Shown here piece after piece: positions 51,786 to 61,017 of a stretch of DNA of 64,000 bases. Every line of letters starts with the position of its first letter. Within the stretch, counting starts at the first letter, position 1. The stretch covers positions 1 to 64,000 of the forward strand of contig CAMBDL010000002.1 of assembly GCA_945865365.1 (NCBI GenBank), read 5' to 3'. Position numbers and translations under genes: made by a program. The notes beneath the pieces are model-generated. The model saw nothing but the letters and a program-made list of their open reading frames with translations, searched no databases and was not told where the DNA came from. The stretch comes from Streptomyces griseus (GTDB lineage: Bacteria; Actinomycetota; Actinomycetes; Nanopelagicales; Nanopelagicaceae).

Positions 51786-54700
51786 ATGAAACGCGATCAA
51801 TTCTCTGAAATAGATATCGAAGAATCACTTGTCAAACTTGGAAGATATTTTTCCAAAGGAGTGGTCTCTAATGACCTTCGCTCTATTACAAAAAGTGGTG
51901 GTCGCGAAGGTGATGATTTCTATCGTGACCGTTGGAGTCATGACAAAGTAGTTCGTTCCACACACGGCGTTAACTGCACGGGATCTTGTTCGTGGAAAGT
52001 TTATGTAAAAGATGGAATCATTACGTGGGAGTCACAACAAACTGACTATCCATCCGTAGGTCCTGATTCACCCGAGTATGAGCCACGTGGATGTCCTCGA
52101 GGAGCTGCTTTCTCTTGGTATACATATTCACCTACACGAATTAGATATCCATATGTTCGCGGTCTCCTCTTAGACATGTATAGAGAAGCAAAGTCACGAC
52201 TTGGTGATCCAGTATTAGCGTGGGCCGACATTATGGATGATCCAATTCGCAGAGCTAAGTATCAAAAGGCGCGTGGAAAAGGTGGATTAGTCCGCGCACA
52301 GTGGGGTGAGATCTCTGAAATCATTGCAGCTGCACACGTGCACACAATCAAGAAGTACGGCCCTGATCGTGTCTTTGGTTTTTCTCCAATCCCAGCGATG
52401 TCTATGGCTTCTCATGCAGCAGGTGCACGCTTTATCTCATTAATGGGTGGCTCTATGCTCTCATTTTACGATTGGTATGCCGATCTTCCCGTTGCCTCAC
52501 CTCAAGTTTTTGGCGATCAAACAGATGTGCCCGAATCTGCCGATTGGTTTAATGCTTCGTACTTAATTATGTGGGGCTCAAATGTTCCAGTAACACGCAC
52601 ACCCGACGCTCACTTCATGACTGAGGCTCGTTATCGCGGGCAAAAAGTAATTGCCATTAGTCCTGATTATGCCGACAACACAAAGTTTGCCGATGAATGG
52701 GTTGCACCGCATCCAGGTACAGATGGAGCGCTTGGCATGGCAATGGGACATGTCATTTTGAAGGAGTTTTTTGTTGATAAACAAACTCCACGATTTACTG
52801 AATATGTAAAGAAGTTCACTGACCTTCCATATTTAGTTTCACTTCGCGAAAAAGATGGCGCTTGGGTTCCAGATAAGTTCCTTGTTGCATCGGATTTAGG
52901 TGATACATCGGAGGGTTCAAAGTTCAAGACAGTGGTTTTAGACTCTGCTACCGGCACCACGTATATCCCAAACGGTTCATTAGGTCATCGTTACAACGAT
53001 GATTCGATGGGTAAATGGAATTTAGATCTCGAAGGCGTTGATCCATCACTTACTGTCTATGGTCGAGCAGATGCTTCAGCCGCACCGATTTTGCTACCTC
53101 GTTTTGACATGGGACAGAAGGAATCAGAGAGTGGTGGAGTTCTGCATCGCGGAGTCCCAACTATTCAAATCGGCGATAAAAAAGTAACAACTGTTTTCGA
53201 TTTAATGCTGGCTCAATATGGTGTTGGCCGTGAAGGTCTAGAAGGTGATTGGCCAACTGATTACACCGACACGACCCCATACACACCGGCATGGCAAGAA
53301 GAGATTACAAATGTTCCAGCAGCTCAAGCGATTCGTATTGCGCGAGAGTTTGCACAAAATGCCGATGAATCTGAAGGTCGCTCAATGATTCTTCTTGGGG
53401 CTGGAACAAATCACTGGTTCCACTCTGACACTATGTATCGAACATTTTTAGCCCTAGTCACATTGACGGGCTGCCAAGGTGTTAATGGTGGGGGATGGGC
53501 ACACTACGTCGGTCAAGAAAAGTGCCGCCCCGTAACTGGTTGGGCACAGTTAGCCTTTGGCGCTGACTGGGCACGGCCAGCACGCCAGATGATTGGAACA
53601 GCTTTTTGGTATGTATCAACAGATCAATGGCGCTATGACGGATTGAAATCCGAACTTCTAGCTACGCCTCTTGGAGAAAAACGTTTTGAGGACATGAGTG
53701 CCATTGATGTAATGGCGAAGTCGGCGCGAATGGGATGGATGCCTTCTTACCCATCGCTTAATCGCAACTCATTGGATCTAGCCGATGAGGCTCGCGCATT
53801 AGGAGTGGAACCTTCGGCTCACGTTGTCAGCGAATTAAAGAATGGAAATCTAAAGTTTGCTATTGAAGATCCCGATGCACCGGAAAACTGGCCACGAGTT
53901 TTAACTGTATGGCGTGCAAATATTCTCGGCTCTTCTAGTAAGGGTAATGAATACTTCCTTAAGCATTTACTGGGTACCGATAACTCTGTACGCGCCGAAG
54001 AAAATGCTCCTGATGCCAGACCTCGTGATGTGAAGTGGCAAGAGGAGGCACCAGAAGGTAAGTTGGATTTACTCGTCTCTATCGATTTTAGAATGACTAG
54101 TACTGGATTATTCGGAGATATTTTATTACCGGCGGCTACGTGGTATGAAAAACATGACCTATCAAGTACTGACATGCATCCCTTTGTTCACGCCTTTACG
54201 CCAGCAATTAATCCACCATGGGAGACAAAGACTGACTATGACATCTTCCAGATGCTGGGGCGCCAAGTTGCAGAAGTTTCAAAGGGACATCTAGGAGAGC
54301 GTGAGGACATTGTTGTTGTTCCGCTGCTGCATGACACCCCAGATGCAATGGCAAATCCAAGCGGCATTGTTGAGGATTGGAAAGATGGACATATAGAGCC
54401 GATTCCAGGACTCACAATGCCGAAGTTAGTTGTAGTAAAACGCAACTATGCCCAGCTAGGTGAAAAAATGGGAGCCCTTGGCTCACTACTTGATCAGCTG
54501 GGTACTAACACAAAGGGCGTTCCTGTCAGTGTCCTGCCAGAGATTGAAGTTTTACGCCATAAAAATGGCGTTATATCTCATGGAGTAGCTGAAGGTCGGC
54601 CATCACTTGCTCGCGATGTAGATGCATGCGAAACAATCTTGGCACTCTCTGGCACAACGAATGGACGAATCGCAGTTGCAGGATTTAGGGCGTTAGAAAA

Positions 54701-55469
54701 ACGAACAGGTCAGCAACTAACTGATTTAGCTCTAGATAATGAAGGTAAGCGAATTACATTTGCCGACACACAGGCCAGGCCTGTTCCGGTAATCACGAGT
54801 CCTGAATGGTCTGGCTCTGAGCATGGTGGTCGGAGATACACCGCATTTGCAATAAATGTTGAGCGCCTAAAACCATGGCACACCTTGACGGGTAGACAGC
54901 ATTTCTTTATTGATCATGATTGGATGAGTGAGCTTGGTGAGCAGATGCCAATCTTTAGACCACCATTAAATATGCATCGCATCTTTGGAAACCAAGGCGA
55001 TGGTATTGAAAAAGAAGTGACGGTTCGATATTTAACACCGCACTCTAAATGGTCGATTCACTCTGAGTATCAAGACAATCTCTTCATGCTCTCACTCTCT
55101 CGTGGTGGCCAAGAGATTTGGATGAGTGTTGAGGATGCGGAAACTATTGGAGTCAAGGACAACGAATGGATCGAGGCATATAACCGTAATGGAGTAGTTG
55201 TTGCGCGCGCATGTGTTTCGCACCGTATGCCAGCTGGCACAGTCTTTATGTATCACGCTAAGGATCGTGTTGTAGATGTGCCATTGGCTGAAACATCGGG
55301 CAAGCGTGGAGGAATTCATAATTCGTTAACACGTTTAATGATTAAACCTTCACACCTCATTGGCGGATATGCACAACTTACATTCGCATTCAATTACCTA
55401 GGACCAACTGGTAATCAGCGTGATGAAATCACTGTTATCCGACGACGTTCACAAGATGTGGAGTACTAA
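51786..55469 (+). CDS. narG: respiratory nitrate reductase alpha subunit (Mo-bisMGD)
   Basis: 1227 residues from ATG 51786. A TTG at 51753 is in frame but less likely. It reduces nitrate to nitrite in the cytoplasm with electrons from quinol through NarI and NarH. The FS0 iron-sulfur ligands are H60, C64, C68, C103, and the molybdenum ligand is D229 in SFYDWYADLP. The whole protein aligns well by eye with E. coli NarG from the DKVVRSTHGVNCTGSC region to RGGIHNSLTRL near the end, with no gap at the active site. No twin-arginine signal. Molybdenum cofactor genes are not in the window. Confidence 0.97.
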   Translation: MKRDQFSEIDIEESLVKLGRYFSKGVVSNDLRSITKSGGREGDDFYRDRWSHDKVVRSTHGVNCTGSCSWKVYVKDGIITWESQQTDYPSVGPDSPEYEPRGCPRGAAFSWYTYSPTRIRYPYVRGLLLDMYREAKSRLGDPVLAWADIMDDPIRRAKYQKARGKGGLVRAQWGEISEIIAAAHVHTIKKYGPDRVFGFSPIPAMSMASHAAGARFISLMGGSMLSFYDWYADLPVASPQVFGDQTDVPESADWFNASYLIMWGSNVPVTRTPDAHFMTEARYRGQKVIAISPDYADNTKFADEWVAPHPGTDGALGMAMGHVILKEFFVDKQTPRFTEYVKKFTDLPYLVSLREKDGAWVPDKFLVASDLGDTSEGSKFKTVVLDSATGTTYIPNGSLGHRYNDDSMGKWNLDLEGVDPSLTVYGRADASAAPILLPRFDMGQKESESGGVLHRGVPTIQIGDKKVTTVFDLMLAQYGVGREGLEGDWPTDYTDTTPYTPAWQEEITNVPAAQAIRIAREFAQNADESEGRSMILLGAGTNHWFHSDTMYRTFLALVTLTGCQGVNGGGWAHYVGQEKCRPVTGWAQLAFGADWARPARQMIGTAFWYVSTDQWRYDGLKSELLATPLGEKRFEDMSAIDVMAKSARMGWMPSYPSLNRNSLDLADEARALGVEPSAHVVSELKNGNLKFAIEDPDAPENWPRVLTVWRANILGSSSKGNEYFLKHLLGTDNSVRAEENAPDARPRDVKWQEEAPEGKLDLLVSIDFRMTSTGLFGDILLPAATWYEKHDLSSTDMHPFVHAFTPAINPPWETKTDYDIFQMLGRQVAEVSKGHLGEREDIVVVPLLHDTPDAMANPSGIVEDWKDGHIEPIPGLTMPKLVVVKRNYAQLGEKMGALGSLLDQLGTNTKGVPVSVLPEIEVLRHKNGVISHGVAEGRPSLARDVDACETILALSGTTNGRIAVAGFRALEKRTGQQLTDLALDNEGKRITFADTQARPVPVITSPEWSGSEHGGRRYTAFAINVERLKPWHTLTGRQHFFIDHDWMSELGEQMPIFRPPLNMHRIFGNQGDGIEKEVTVRYLTPHSKWSIHSEYQDNLFMLSLSRGGQEIWMSVEDAETIGVKDNEWIEAYNRNGVVVARACVSHRMPAGTVFMYHAKDRVVDVPLAETSGKRGGIHNSLTRLMIKPSHLIGGYAQLTFAFNYLGPTGNQRDEITVIRRRSQDVEY

Positions 55470-57034
55470 TGAAGGTCATGGCCCAAATGGGCATGGTGAT
55501 GAATCTCGATAAATGCATCGGGTGTCATACATGCTCAGTAACGTGCAAGCAGGCGTGGACTAATCGCACCGGACTTGAGTACGCATGGTTTAACAACGTT
55601 GAGACCCGTCCAGGACAGGGATATCCGCGCGGATATGAAGATCAAGCTAAAGCTAAAGGTGGCTGGGTACGCACCTCGCGCGGTCGCCTTCGATTAAAGG
55701 CGGGCAGTCGTGCTCGTCGTCTTCTGTCAATCTTTTCAAATCCGCGCATGCTCAATATCAAGGATTATTACGAGCCTTGGACATACGAATACGACAATTT
55801 AATTACCGCTCCACTGGGGCAACAGACCCCTGTTGCCCGCCCGAAATCACTCATCACTGGCAAACCTATGAAGATCGAATGGTCGGCCAACTGGGATGAT
55901 GATTTAGGTGGAGGCCCTGAAAACATTGAGAAAGATCCGATACTTAGAAAACTAGCCGAGGATGTAACAACAAAAGTGAAGTTAGCTTTTGAGCAGACTT
56001 TTATGTTTTACCTTCCACGTATTTGCGAGCACTGTCTAAACCCTGCATGTGTTGCTGCATGTCCATCAGGTGCCATGTATAAGCGCGCCGAAGATGGAAT
56101 CGTTTTAGTCGATCAGCAGCAGTGTCGCGGATGGCGTATGTGTGTTTCGGCATGTCCGTATAAGAAAGTCTATTTCAACCACAAAACAGGTAAAGCGGAA
56201 AAGTGCACACTATGTTATCCACGCCTTGAAATTGGCTTGCCAACAGTTTGTTCTGAAACATGCGTTGGTCGACTTCGTTACTTAGGGCTTTTTCTCTATG
56301 ACGCAGATCGGGTAGCAGAGGCAGCGGCAACTGAGAACGAAAAAGATTTATATCAAGCCCAACTCGATCTCATGTTAGATCCACATGATCCAGAAGTTCT
56401 TGCGGCAGCTCGTGCCGAAGGAATTCCAGAGGATTGGTTAGTGGCAGCTCAAAACTCTCCAGTCTATAAATTGGCGAAGGTTTACAAGATCGCGCTTCCA
56501 TTGCACCCCGAATACCGCACGATGCCAATGGTTTGGTATGTACCTCCACTGTCTCCAATTGTGGATGTGCTCACCGAAACTGGTCATGATGGTGAAGATG
56601 CCGGCAACCTCTTCGGGGCAATAAATGCACTACGAATTCCACTTGCCTATCTGGCCGAGCTATTTACTGCTGGGGATACTGAGTTAGTTGAATCCACACT
56701 TCGCAAACTCTCTGCGATGCGCTCGTACATGCGGGATATCAACCTGGGCCGCGAACCACGACCAGAGATTCCTGAGGCCGTTGGGATGAATCAAGAGTCG
56801 ATTTATGAGATGTATCGACTACTTGCAATCGCAAAGTATGAAGATCGATATGTAATCCCTGCAGCCCACGCCGAACAGGCTAAGGATCTAGAAAACATGG
56901 GGCAGAGTTCAGGTTGCTCACTCGATGGTGTTGATCTTGGACCAAACTCTGGGCCTTTTGGTCAGGCATCAGGTAATCCTGTTCCCGTTACGATTGAAAA
57001 CTTTCACATTATGAAAGATAGGCAGACAAAGTGA
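55469..57034 (+). CDS. narH: respiratory nitrate reductase beta subunit
   Basis: 521 residues, overlapping narG by one base (TAATG). It carries four Fe-S clusters linking NarI haems to NarG. The first cysteine set is C16, C19, C22, C26. The others are CEHCLNPAC with CPSG, CRGWRMCVSACPY (Trp in place of a Cys makes a [3Fe-4S]), and CTLCYPR with SETCVGR. The long insert and C-terminal domain are those of membrane-bound NarH. Full length and apparently intact. Confidence 0.97.
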   Translation: MKVMAQMGMVMNLDKCIGCHTCSVTCKQAWTNRTGLEYAWFNNVETRPGQGYPRGYEDQAKAKGGWVRTSRGRLRLKAGSRARRLLSIFSNPRMLNIKDYYEPWTYEYDNLITAPLGQQTPVARPKSLITGKPMKIEWSANWDDDLGGGPENIEKDPILRKLAEDVTTKVKLAFEQTFMFYLPRICEHCLNPACVAACPSGAMYKRAEDGIVLVDQQQCRGWRMCVSACPYKKVYFNHKTGKAEKCTLCYPRLEIGLPTVCSETCVGRLRYLGLFLYDADRVAEAAATENEKDLYQAQLDLMLDPHDPEVLAAARAEGIPEDWLVAAQNSPVYKLAKVYKIALPLHPEYRTMPMVWYVPPLSPIVDVLTETGHDGEDAGNLFGAINALRIPLAYLAELFTAGDTELVESTLRKLSAMRSYMRDINLGREPRPEIPEAVGMNQESIYEMYRLLAIAKYEDRYVIPAAHAEQAKDLENMGQSSGCSLDGVDLGPNSGPFGQASGNPVPVTIENFHIMKDRQTK

Positions 57035-57678
57035 GCAAGGAGATCGCACGAGCAATTGCTGCACAGTGCCTTGTTTACCCAGAGCAGGCCTTTATCGATC
57101 GAAACGGCCAACTAGTTCAACTGGCATCTAGATTAGAGCCAAAGCTTGGCAGACCGTTACTTGCCTTTCTCAAGAGCGTTTCTGAAATGCCCCTTAATAA
57201 AGCGCAAGAACATTATGTTGAAATATTCGATATGCGACGCAAGTGCTCCTTGTTTCTTACTTCATGGACTCATGGAGACACTCGTAACCGGGGAATGGCA
57301 CTTGTCTACTTTATTGAAATATATAAGCGCTGCGGATTGTTGCTAAGCCCTGAAGAGTTACCTGATCACTTAGCGGTGGTGCTTGAGTTCGCAGCATTAG
57401 AGAACCCGCAAGAAGGAGATTTACTTCTTGGCGAACACCAAGCACCGATTCTGCTGATCAGAGATGCCTTGCATAAGAGCGGCTCAATTTATGCCGGCGT
57501 ATTAGATGCCGTTGTTGAATCACTACCGGAAATGACGCCTGAGATTGAGGCACGAGCTAAAGCATTGGCCATTACTGGACCACCTAAAGAGTTCGTTGGT
57601 TTAAGTGGCGCAGTAGCAGTGGCTTTAGAACCATTTTCACCGCACAAAGATTTTTCACTTGAGGGAGTTTCACGATGA
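57031..57678 (+). CDS. narJ: nitrate reductase molybdenum cofactor assembly chaperone
   Basis: 215 residues of helical TorD/NarJ-family type. It binds apo-NarG and coordinates insertion of the cofactor and the haem step before the complex joins the membrane. The central HYVEIFDMRRKCSLFLTSWTHGDTRNRGMAL stretch, seen in two halves, is the family core. Overlaps narH and narI by ATGA. Confidence 0.93.
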   Translation: MSKEIARAIAAQCLVYPEQAFIDRNGQLVQLASRLEPKLGRPLLAFLKSVSEMPLNKAQEHYVEIFDMRRKCSLFLTSWTHGDTRNRGMALVYFIEIYKRCGLLLSPEELPDHLAVVLEFAALENPQEGDLLLGEHQAPILLIRDALHKSGSIYAGVLDAVVESLPEMTPEIEARAKALAITGPPKEFVGLSGAVAVALEPFSPHKDFSLEGVSR

Positions 57679-58415
57679 GTTCTACAAATATTCTTCTATG
57701 GTCAGTATTTCCATACATCGCTATCTCTTCATTTGTGATCGGTTTAGTCTGGCGCTTTAAGTATGACAAATTCAATTGGACTACGCGTTCATCACAAATA
57801 TATGAAGGTAAGTTGCTCAGCATTGCAGGGCCACTATTTCATTTAGGACTCTTTGCAGTAATTGGTGGCCATGTTGTTGGCCTGCTAGTGCCTCAGACAC
57901 TTACCGATTCTCTTGGTTTAAGCCATGAGGCATATCACCTTGGTGCGGTGACTATGGGCGGTGCTGCAGGCATTGCCACACTAGTTGGAATCTCACTTCT
58001 CATTTATCGTCGCCGCACTACGGCAATGGTCTTTGCACAAACGACTAAGAACGATAAGACAATGTATATATTTCTTGTGGCAACACTTTTGGCTGGAAGT
58101 GCAGCAACGTTATCGAGTGCCGGAGTCATTGGTGAAGAGCACAATTACCGTGAAACCGTTGCACCATGGGTGCGTTCGATTCTGACCCTTAGCCCAAATG
58201 GGGAGTTAATGATGGCCAGTCCACTTGCATTCAGAGTTCATGCAGTAATTGGAATGTCGCTATTTATTATCTGGCCCTTTACTCGCTTAGTACATTCATT
58301 AAGTGCGCCAGTTGGATATTTATTCCGTCCATCAATTGTCTACCGCACACGTGATGGTCGCGGTATCGCAGGTAACCGTAAGGCCCGTCCAGGGTGGGAG
58401 CGAATTAAGTACTAG
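57675..58415 (+). CDS. narI: respiratory nitrate reductase gamma subunit (cytochrome b)
   Basis: 246 residues with five membrane helices. Histidines for two b haems are in LFHLGLFAVIGGHVVGL (about 53-70) and RVHAVIGMSLFIIWPFTRLVHSLS (about 184-210). It oxidises menaquinol at the outer side and passes electrons to NarH. It closes the narGHJI operon and is followed by a terminator. Confidence 0.95.
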   Translation: MSSTNILLWSVFPYIAISSFVIGLVWRFKYDKFNWTTRSSQIYEGKLLSIAGPLFHLGLFAVIGGHVVGLLVPQTLTDSLGLSHEAYHLGAVTMGGAAGIATLVGISLLIYRRRTTAMVFAQTTKNDKTMYIFLVATLLAGSAATLSSAGVIGEEHNYRETVAPWVRSILTLSPNGELMMASPLAFRVHAVIGMSLFIIWPFTRLVHSLSAPVGYLFRPSIVYRTRDGRGIAGNRKARPGWERIKY

Positions 58416-58423
58416 AAGGAATT

Positions 58424-58460
58424 AAAAAACCCGCCGGCCACAATGGACGGCGGGTTTTTT
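58424..58460. terminator. bidirectional terminator between narI and the ABC ATPase gene
   Basis: AAAAAACCCGCCG (58424-58436) pairs with CGGCGGGTTTTTT (58448-58460), with an inner CCA/TGG pairing. It serves the convergent narI and ATPase genes. Confidence 0.92.
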
Positions 58461-58473
58461 AGTTGAAAGCTAA

Positions 58474-59553
58474 TTAAATACGCTCTCCAGTTACTGAGTT
58501 GAACAGGTGCACTGCATTTGGATTAGCAGTTACAGAGATTGTCTCACCTGGCTTTGGAGGGTTCTTTGGATCCCAACGCACGATGATCTGCGCGCCTTCT
58601 TCACCAGCTTGAGCAAACTTAACATTTGTATCAGCAGGCTTTCCATAAACAAATGCATCTGAACCAAGCTCTTCAACAACTTCTACCAATACGTGGAAGC
58701 CATCTGATGCTGGTGTAAAGCCTTCTGGGCGCACTCCAACAGTTACTTCATTGCCAGCAGATGCTGGAACTGCGATACCGAGATTTCCAAGCATTGCCTT
58801 ACCAGCAGCGATTGGTGCGTTCAGCAAGTTCATCGCAGGCGAACCAATAAATCCTGCAACGAAGGCATTTGCTGGGTTGTCATAAAGATTACGTGGTGTA
58901 TCAACTTGCTGTAGCAAACCATCTTTAAGAACTGCTACGCGATCACCCATGGTCATAGCTTCAACCTGGTCGTGAGTTACATAAACAGTTGTGATTCCAA
59001 GACGACGCTGCAGTGCAGCAATCTGTGTACGAGTTGCTACACGTAACTTGGCATCAAGGTTTGATAGTGGCTCATCCATAAGGAATACCTGTGGTTCGCG
59101 AACAATTGCGCGACCCATTGCAACGCGCTGACGTTGTCCACCTGAAAGAGCTTTTGGCTTGCGCTCTAGATATGGCTCAAGGTCAAGAAGTTTTGCAGCT
59201 TCAAGTACGCGACGTTCGCGCTCTTCCTTTGGGGTTCCTGCAATCTTTAATGCAAAGCCCATGTTCTCTGCAACACTCATGTGCGGATACAGTGCATATG
59301 ACTGGAAGACCATTGCGATATCGCGATCTTTTGGTGCAACGTTTGTTACATCGCGATCACCGATCAAGATGCGACCAGTGTCGATCTCTTCAAGTCCTGC
59401 CAACATACGAAGTGATGTTGACTTTCCGCAGCCTGATGGGCCGACTAAAACTAAAAACTCACCGTCATTGACAGTGAGATTTAATTTATCGACAGCAGGT
59501 GCAGTTGTTCCTGGATAGATACGTGATGCGGCTTCGAAAACTACTGATGCCAT
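58474..59553 (-). CDS. multiple-sugar ABC transporter ATPase (MsiK/UgpC type)
   Basis: 359 residues. ATPase domain about 1-235 with Walker A GPSGCGKST (38-46), signature LSGGQRQRV (about 136-144) and Walker B VFLMDEPLSNLDAK. A C-terminal OB-type (TOBE) domain follows. In Streptomyces a single MsiK serves several carbohydrate importers that have no ATPase of their own. The importer at 1201-4281 lacks an ATPase, so this protein is a natural partner though 54 kb away. The gene stands alone with AGGAGAG before its start. I cannot exclude a sole role with another transporter. Confidence 0.9.
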   Translation of the reverse strand: MASVVFEAASRIYPGTTAPAVDKLNLTVNDGEFLVLVGPSGCGKSTSLRMLAGLEEIDTGRILIGDRDVTNVAPKDRDIAMVFQSYALYPHMSVAENMGFALKIAGTPKEERERRVLEAAKLLDLEPYLERKPKALSGGQRQRVAMGRAIVREPQVFLMDEPLSNLDAKLRVATRTQIAALQRRLGITTVYVTHDQVEAMTMGDRVAVLKDGLLQQVDTPRNLYDNPANAFVAGFIGSPAMNLLNAPIAAGKAMLGNLGIAVPASAGNEVTVGVRPEGFTPASDGFHVLVEVVEELGSDAFVYGKPADTNVKFAQAGEEGAQIIVRWDPKNPPKPGETISVTANPNAVHLFNSVTGERI

Positions 59554-59687
59554 GAGATTGCTCTCCTTCTCCGGGCAGGTACGTGCCCGACGGTCCGTGG
59601 ATGAAGGTGATGGTCCGGATGGGCCAACGCGGCAAGGTTACGCGTATTGGCGCAATATGCAAACGCAAGGCCTTCTTGAGGTGCCGT
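59554..59687. other. GC-rich divergent spacer before the CNNM gene
   Basis: This 134-base spacer is richer in GC than its surroundings. It contains a perfect stem CGGGCA-GGTACG-TGCCCG (59572-59589), two GGTCCG copies near 59591 and 59614, and CGCGTATTGGCGC near 59641. An open frame from GTG 59583 runs into the CNNM gene but is Arg/Lys-rich and unlike the family. No tRNA cloverleaf fits. It is presumably a divergent promoter with a structured leader. Confidence 0.3.
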
Positions 59688-60998
59688 ATGCTTGCCCACA
59701 TAATGGAATCTCACTCGTTGGGCTCGTTGCTGGGCGACCTGGCAATAGTCGGGGCTCTGATTCTGACTGCGGCTTTTTTTGTCGCCGCTGAAATCGCCCT
59801 TATCTCACTTCGCGATAGTCAGGTTCGACAGATTGCGAGCAGGGGAAAGCGTGGCGCTCGCGTTGCCAAGTTGACTGAGAACCCCAACCGCTTTTTAGCT
59901 GCGGCCCAAGTGGGTGTAACGGTCTGTGGATTTTTATCGGCTGCGCTTGGTGCTGAAAGGCTCGGAGGATATGTAATCCCATGGCTAGAAGGCAAAGGCC
60001 TTTCTTTTGGAGCAAGCACCACACTGTCGATCGTTGGCGTAACTTTAATAATCGCATATTTCTCACTTGTCTTTGGCGAGCTAGTTCCAAAGCGTCTTGC
60101 TCTTTTTCGCTCTGAGGAGATCTCGCTTGCATCGGCAGGAATGATTGATGTCATTGCAAAGGTTTTTCGCCCAATAATCTGGATGTTATCTAAGTCAACG
60201 GATTTTGTAGTTCGCGCATTTGGTGTTGATCCCAAAGAGCAACGCAGCGCTATGAGTGAAGAAGAGTTGCTTGATTTAGTGGCTGGCCATGCCGCATTAA
60301 CCGATGAAGAGCGTGACATTGTAGAAGAAGTCTTTAATGCATCTGAACGACAAGTGCATGAAGTCATGGTGCCACGCACCGAAGTTGATTTTATGGATGC
60401 ATCATTATCAGTGGGAAAAGCTATTGAATTAGCCGTTGATAAAGCACACTCGCGCTACCCAGTTGTCCGTGGATCATCCGATGAAGTCGTTGGATTTATT
60501 CACGTCCGTGATTTATTGGATACTTCTCTTGCCAGCAAGTCAACCAAGATCGTAGAACTAGTTCGCAGCATTATGTTTTTACCTGGCACAAAAGGCGTGC
60601 TACCGGCGTTGACTGAGATGCGTATGCAGGGTCAACACCTTGCAATTGTTTTAGATGAATACGGCGGTACTGACGGCATCATCACTCTAGAAGATTTAGT
60701 GGAGTGCCTTATCGGTGATATTCGCGATGAATATGATGATGAGGAAGCCGAAGTTAACCTAGAGGCCCGCACGGGCGATTTTGAAGTTGATGGCTTGATT
60801 TCGATTGAGGATTTGATCGAACAAACGCAGCTGCAGATTCCCGATGGTCCCTATGAGACTGCGAGTGGCTTTGTTATGCACTATTTAGGACGAATTCCGC
60901 GCGAACACGATGTTGTTAACCTGAATGGCCTACGAATTACGGTGTTGTCCATGGAGGGCAAGCGCGCGGGCCAACTACTTATCTCTCGAACTGCATGA
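59688..60998 (+). CDS. CNNM/CorC-family membrane protein (hemolysin-like)
   Basis: 436 residues from ATG 59688, chosen because GAGG (59678-59681) is spaced 6 bases before. Domains are DUF21 (CNNM) transmembrane about 10-200, a CBS pair about 215-340 (MVPRTEVDFMDASLSV; VVGFIHVRDLLD), and a CorC_HlyC transporter-associated domain to the end. Such proteins are linked to Mg2+ or Co2+ export or resistance. The old hemolysin label has no support here. trpS follows after 19 bases. Confidence 0.88.
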   Translation: MLAHIMESHSLGSLLGDLAIVGALILTAAFFVAAEIALISLRDSQVRQIASRGKRGARVAKLTENPNRFLAAAQVGVTVCGFLSAALGAERLGGYVIPWLEGKGLSFGASTTLSIVGVTLIIAYFSLVFGELVPKRLALFRSEEISLASAGMIDVIAKVFRPIIWMLSKSTDFVVRAFGVDPKEQRSAMSEEELLDLVAGHAALTDEERDIVEEVFNASERQVHEVMVPRTEVDFMDASLSVGKAIELAVDKAHSRYPVVRGSSDEVVGFIHVRDLLDTSLASKSTKIVELVRSIMFLPGTKGVLPALTEMRMQGQHLAIVLDEYGGTDGIITLEDLVECLIGDIRDEYDDEEAEVNLEARTGDFEVDGLISIEDLIEQTQLQIPDGPYETASGFVMHYLGRIPREHDVVNLNGLRITVLSMEGKRAGQLLISRTA

Positions 60999-61017
60999 TG
61001 TGTGAAAGAATCACACC

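Noticed and set aside
44784-58473. Mobile element carrying the nitrate genes
   Set aside because: No transposase, integrase, tRNA target or flanking repeat was seen at either edge; transfer remains possible but unsupported by such marks.
59554-59687. tRNA or known small RNA gene
   Set aside because: No cloverleaf, anticodon arm or T-loop sequence could be fitted.
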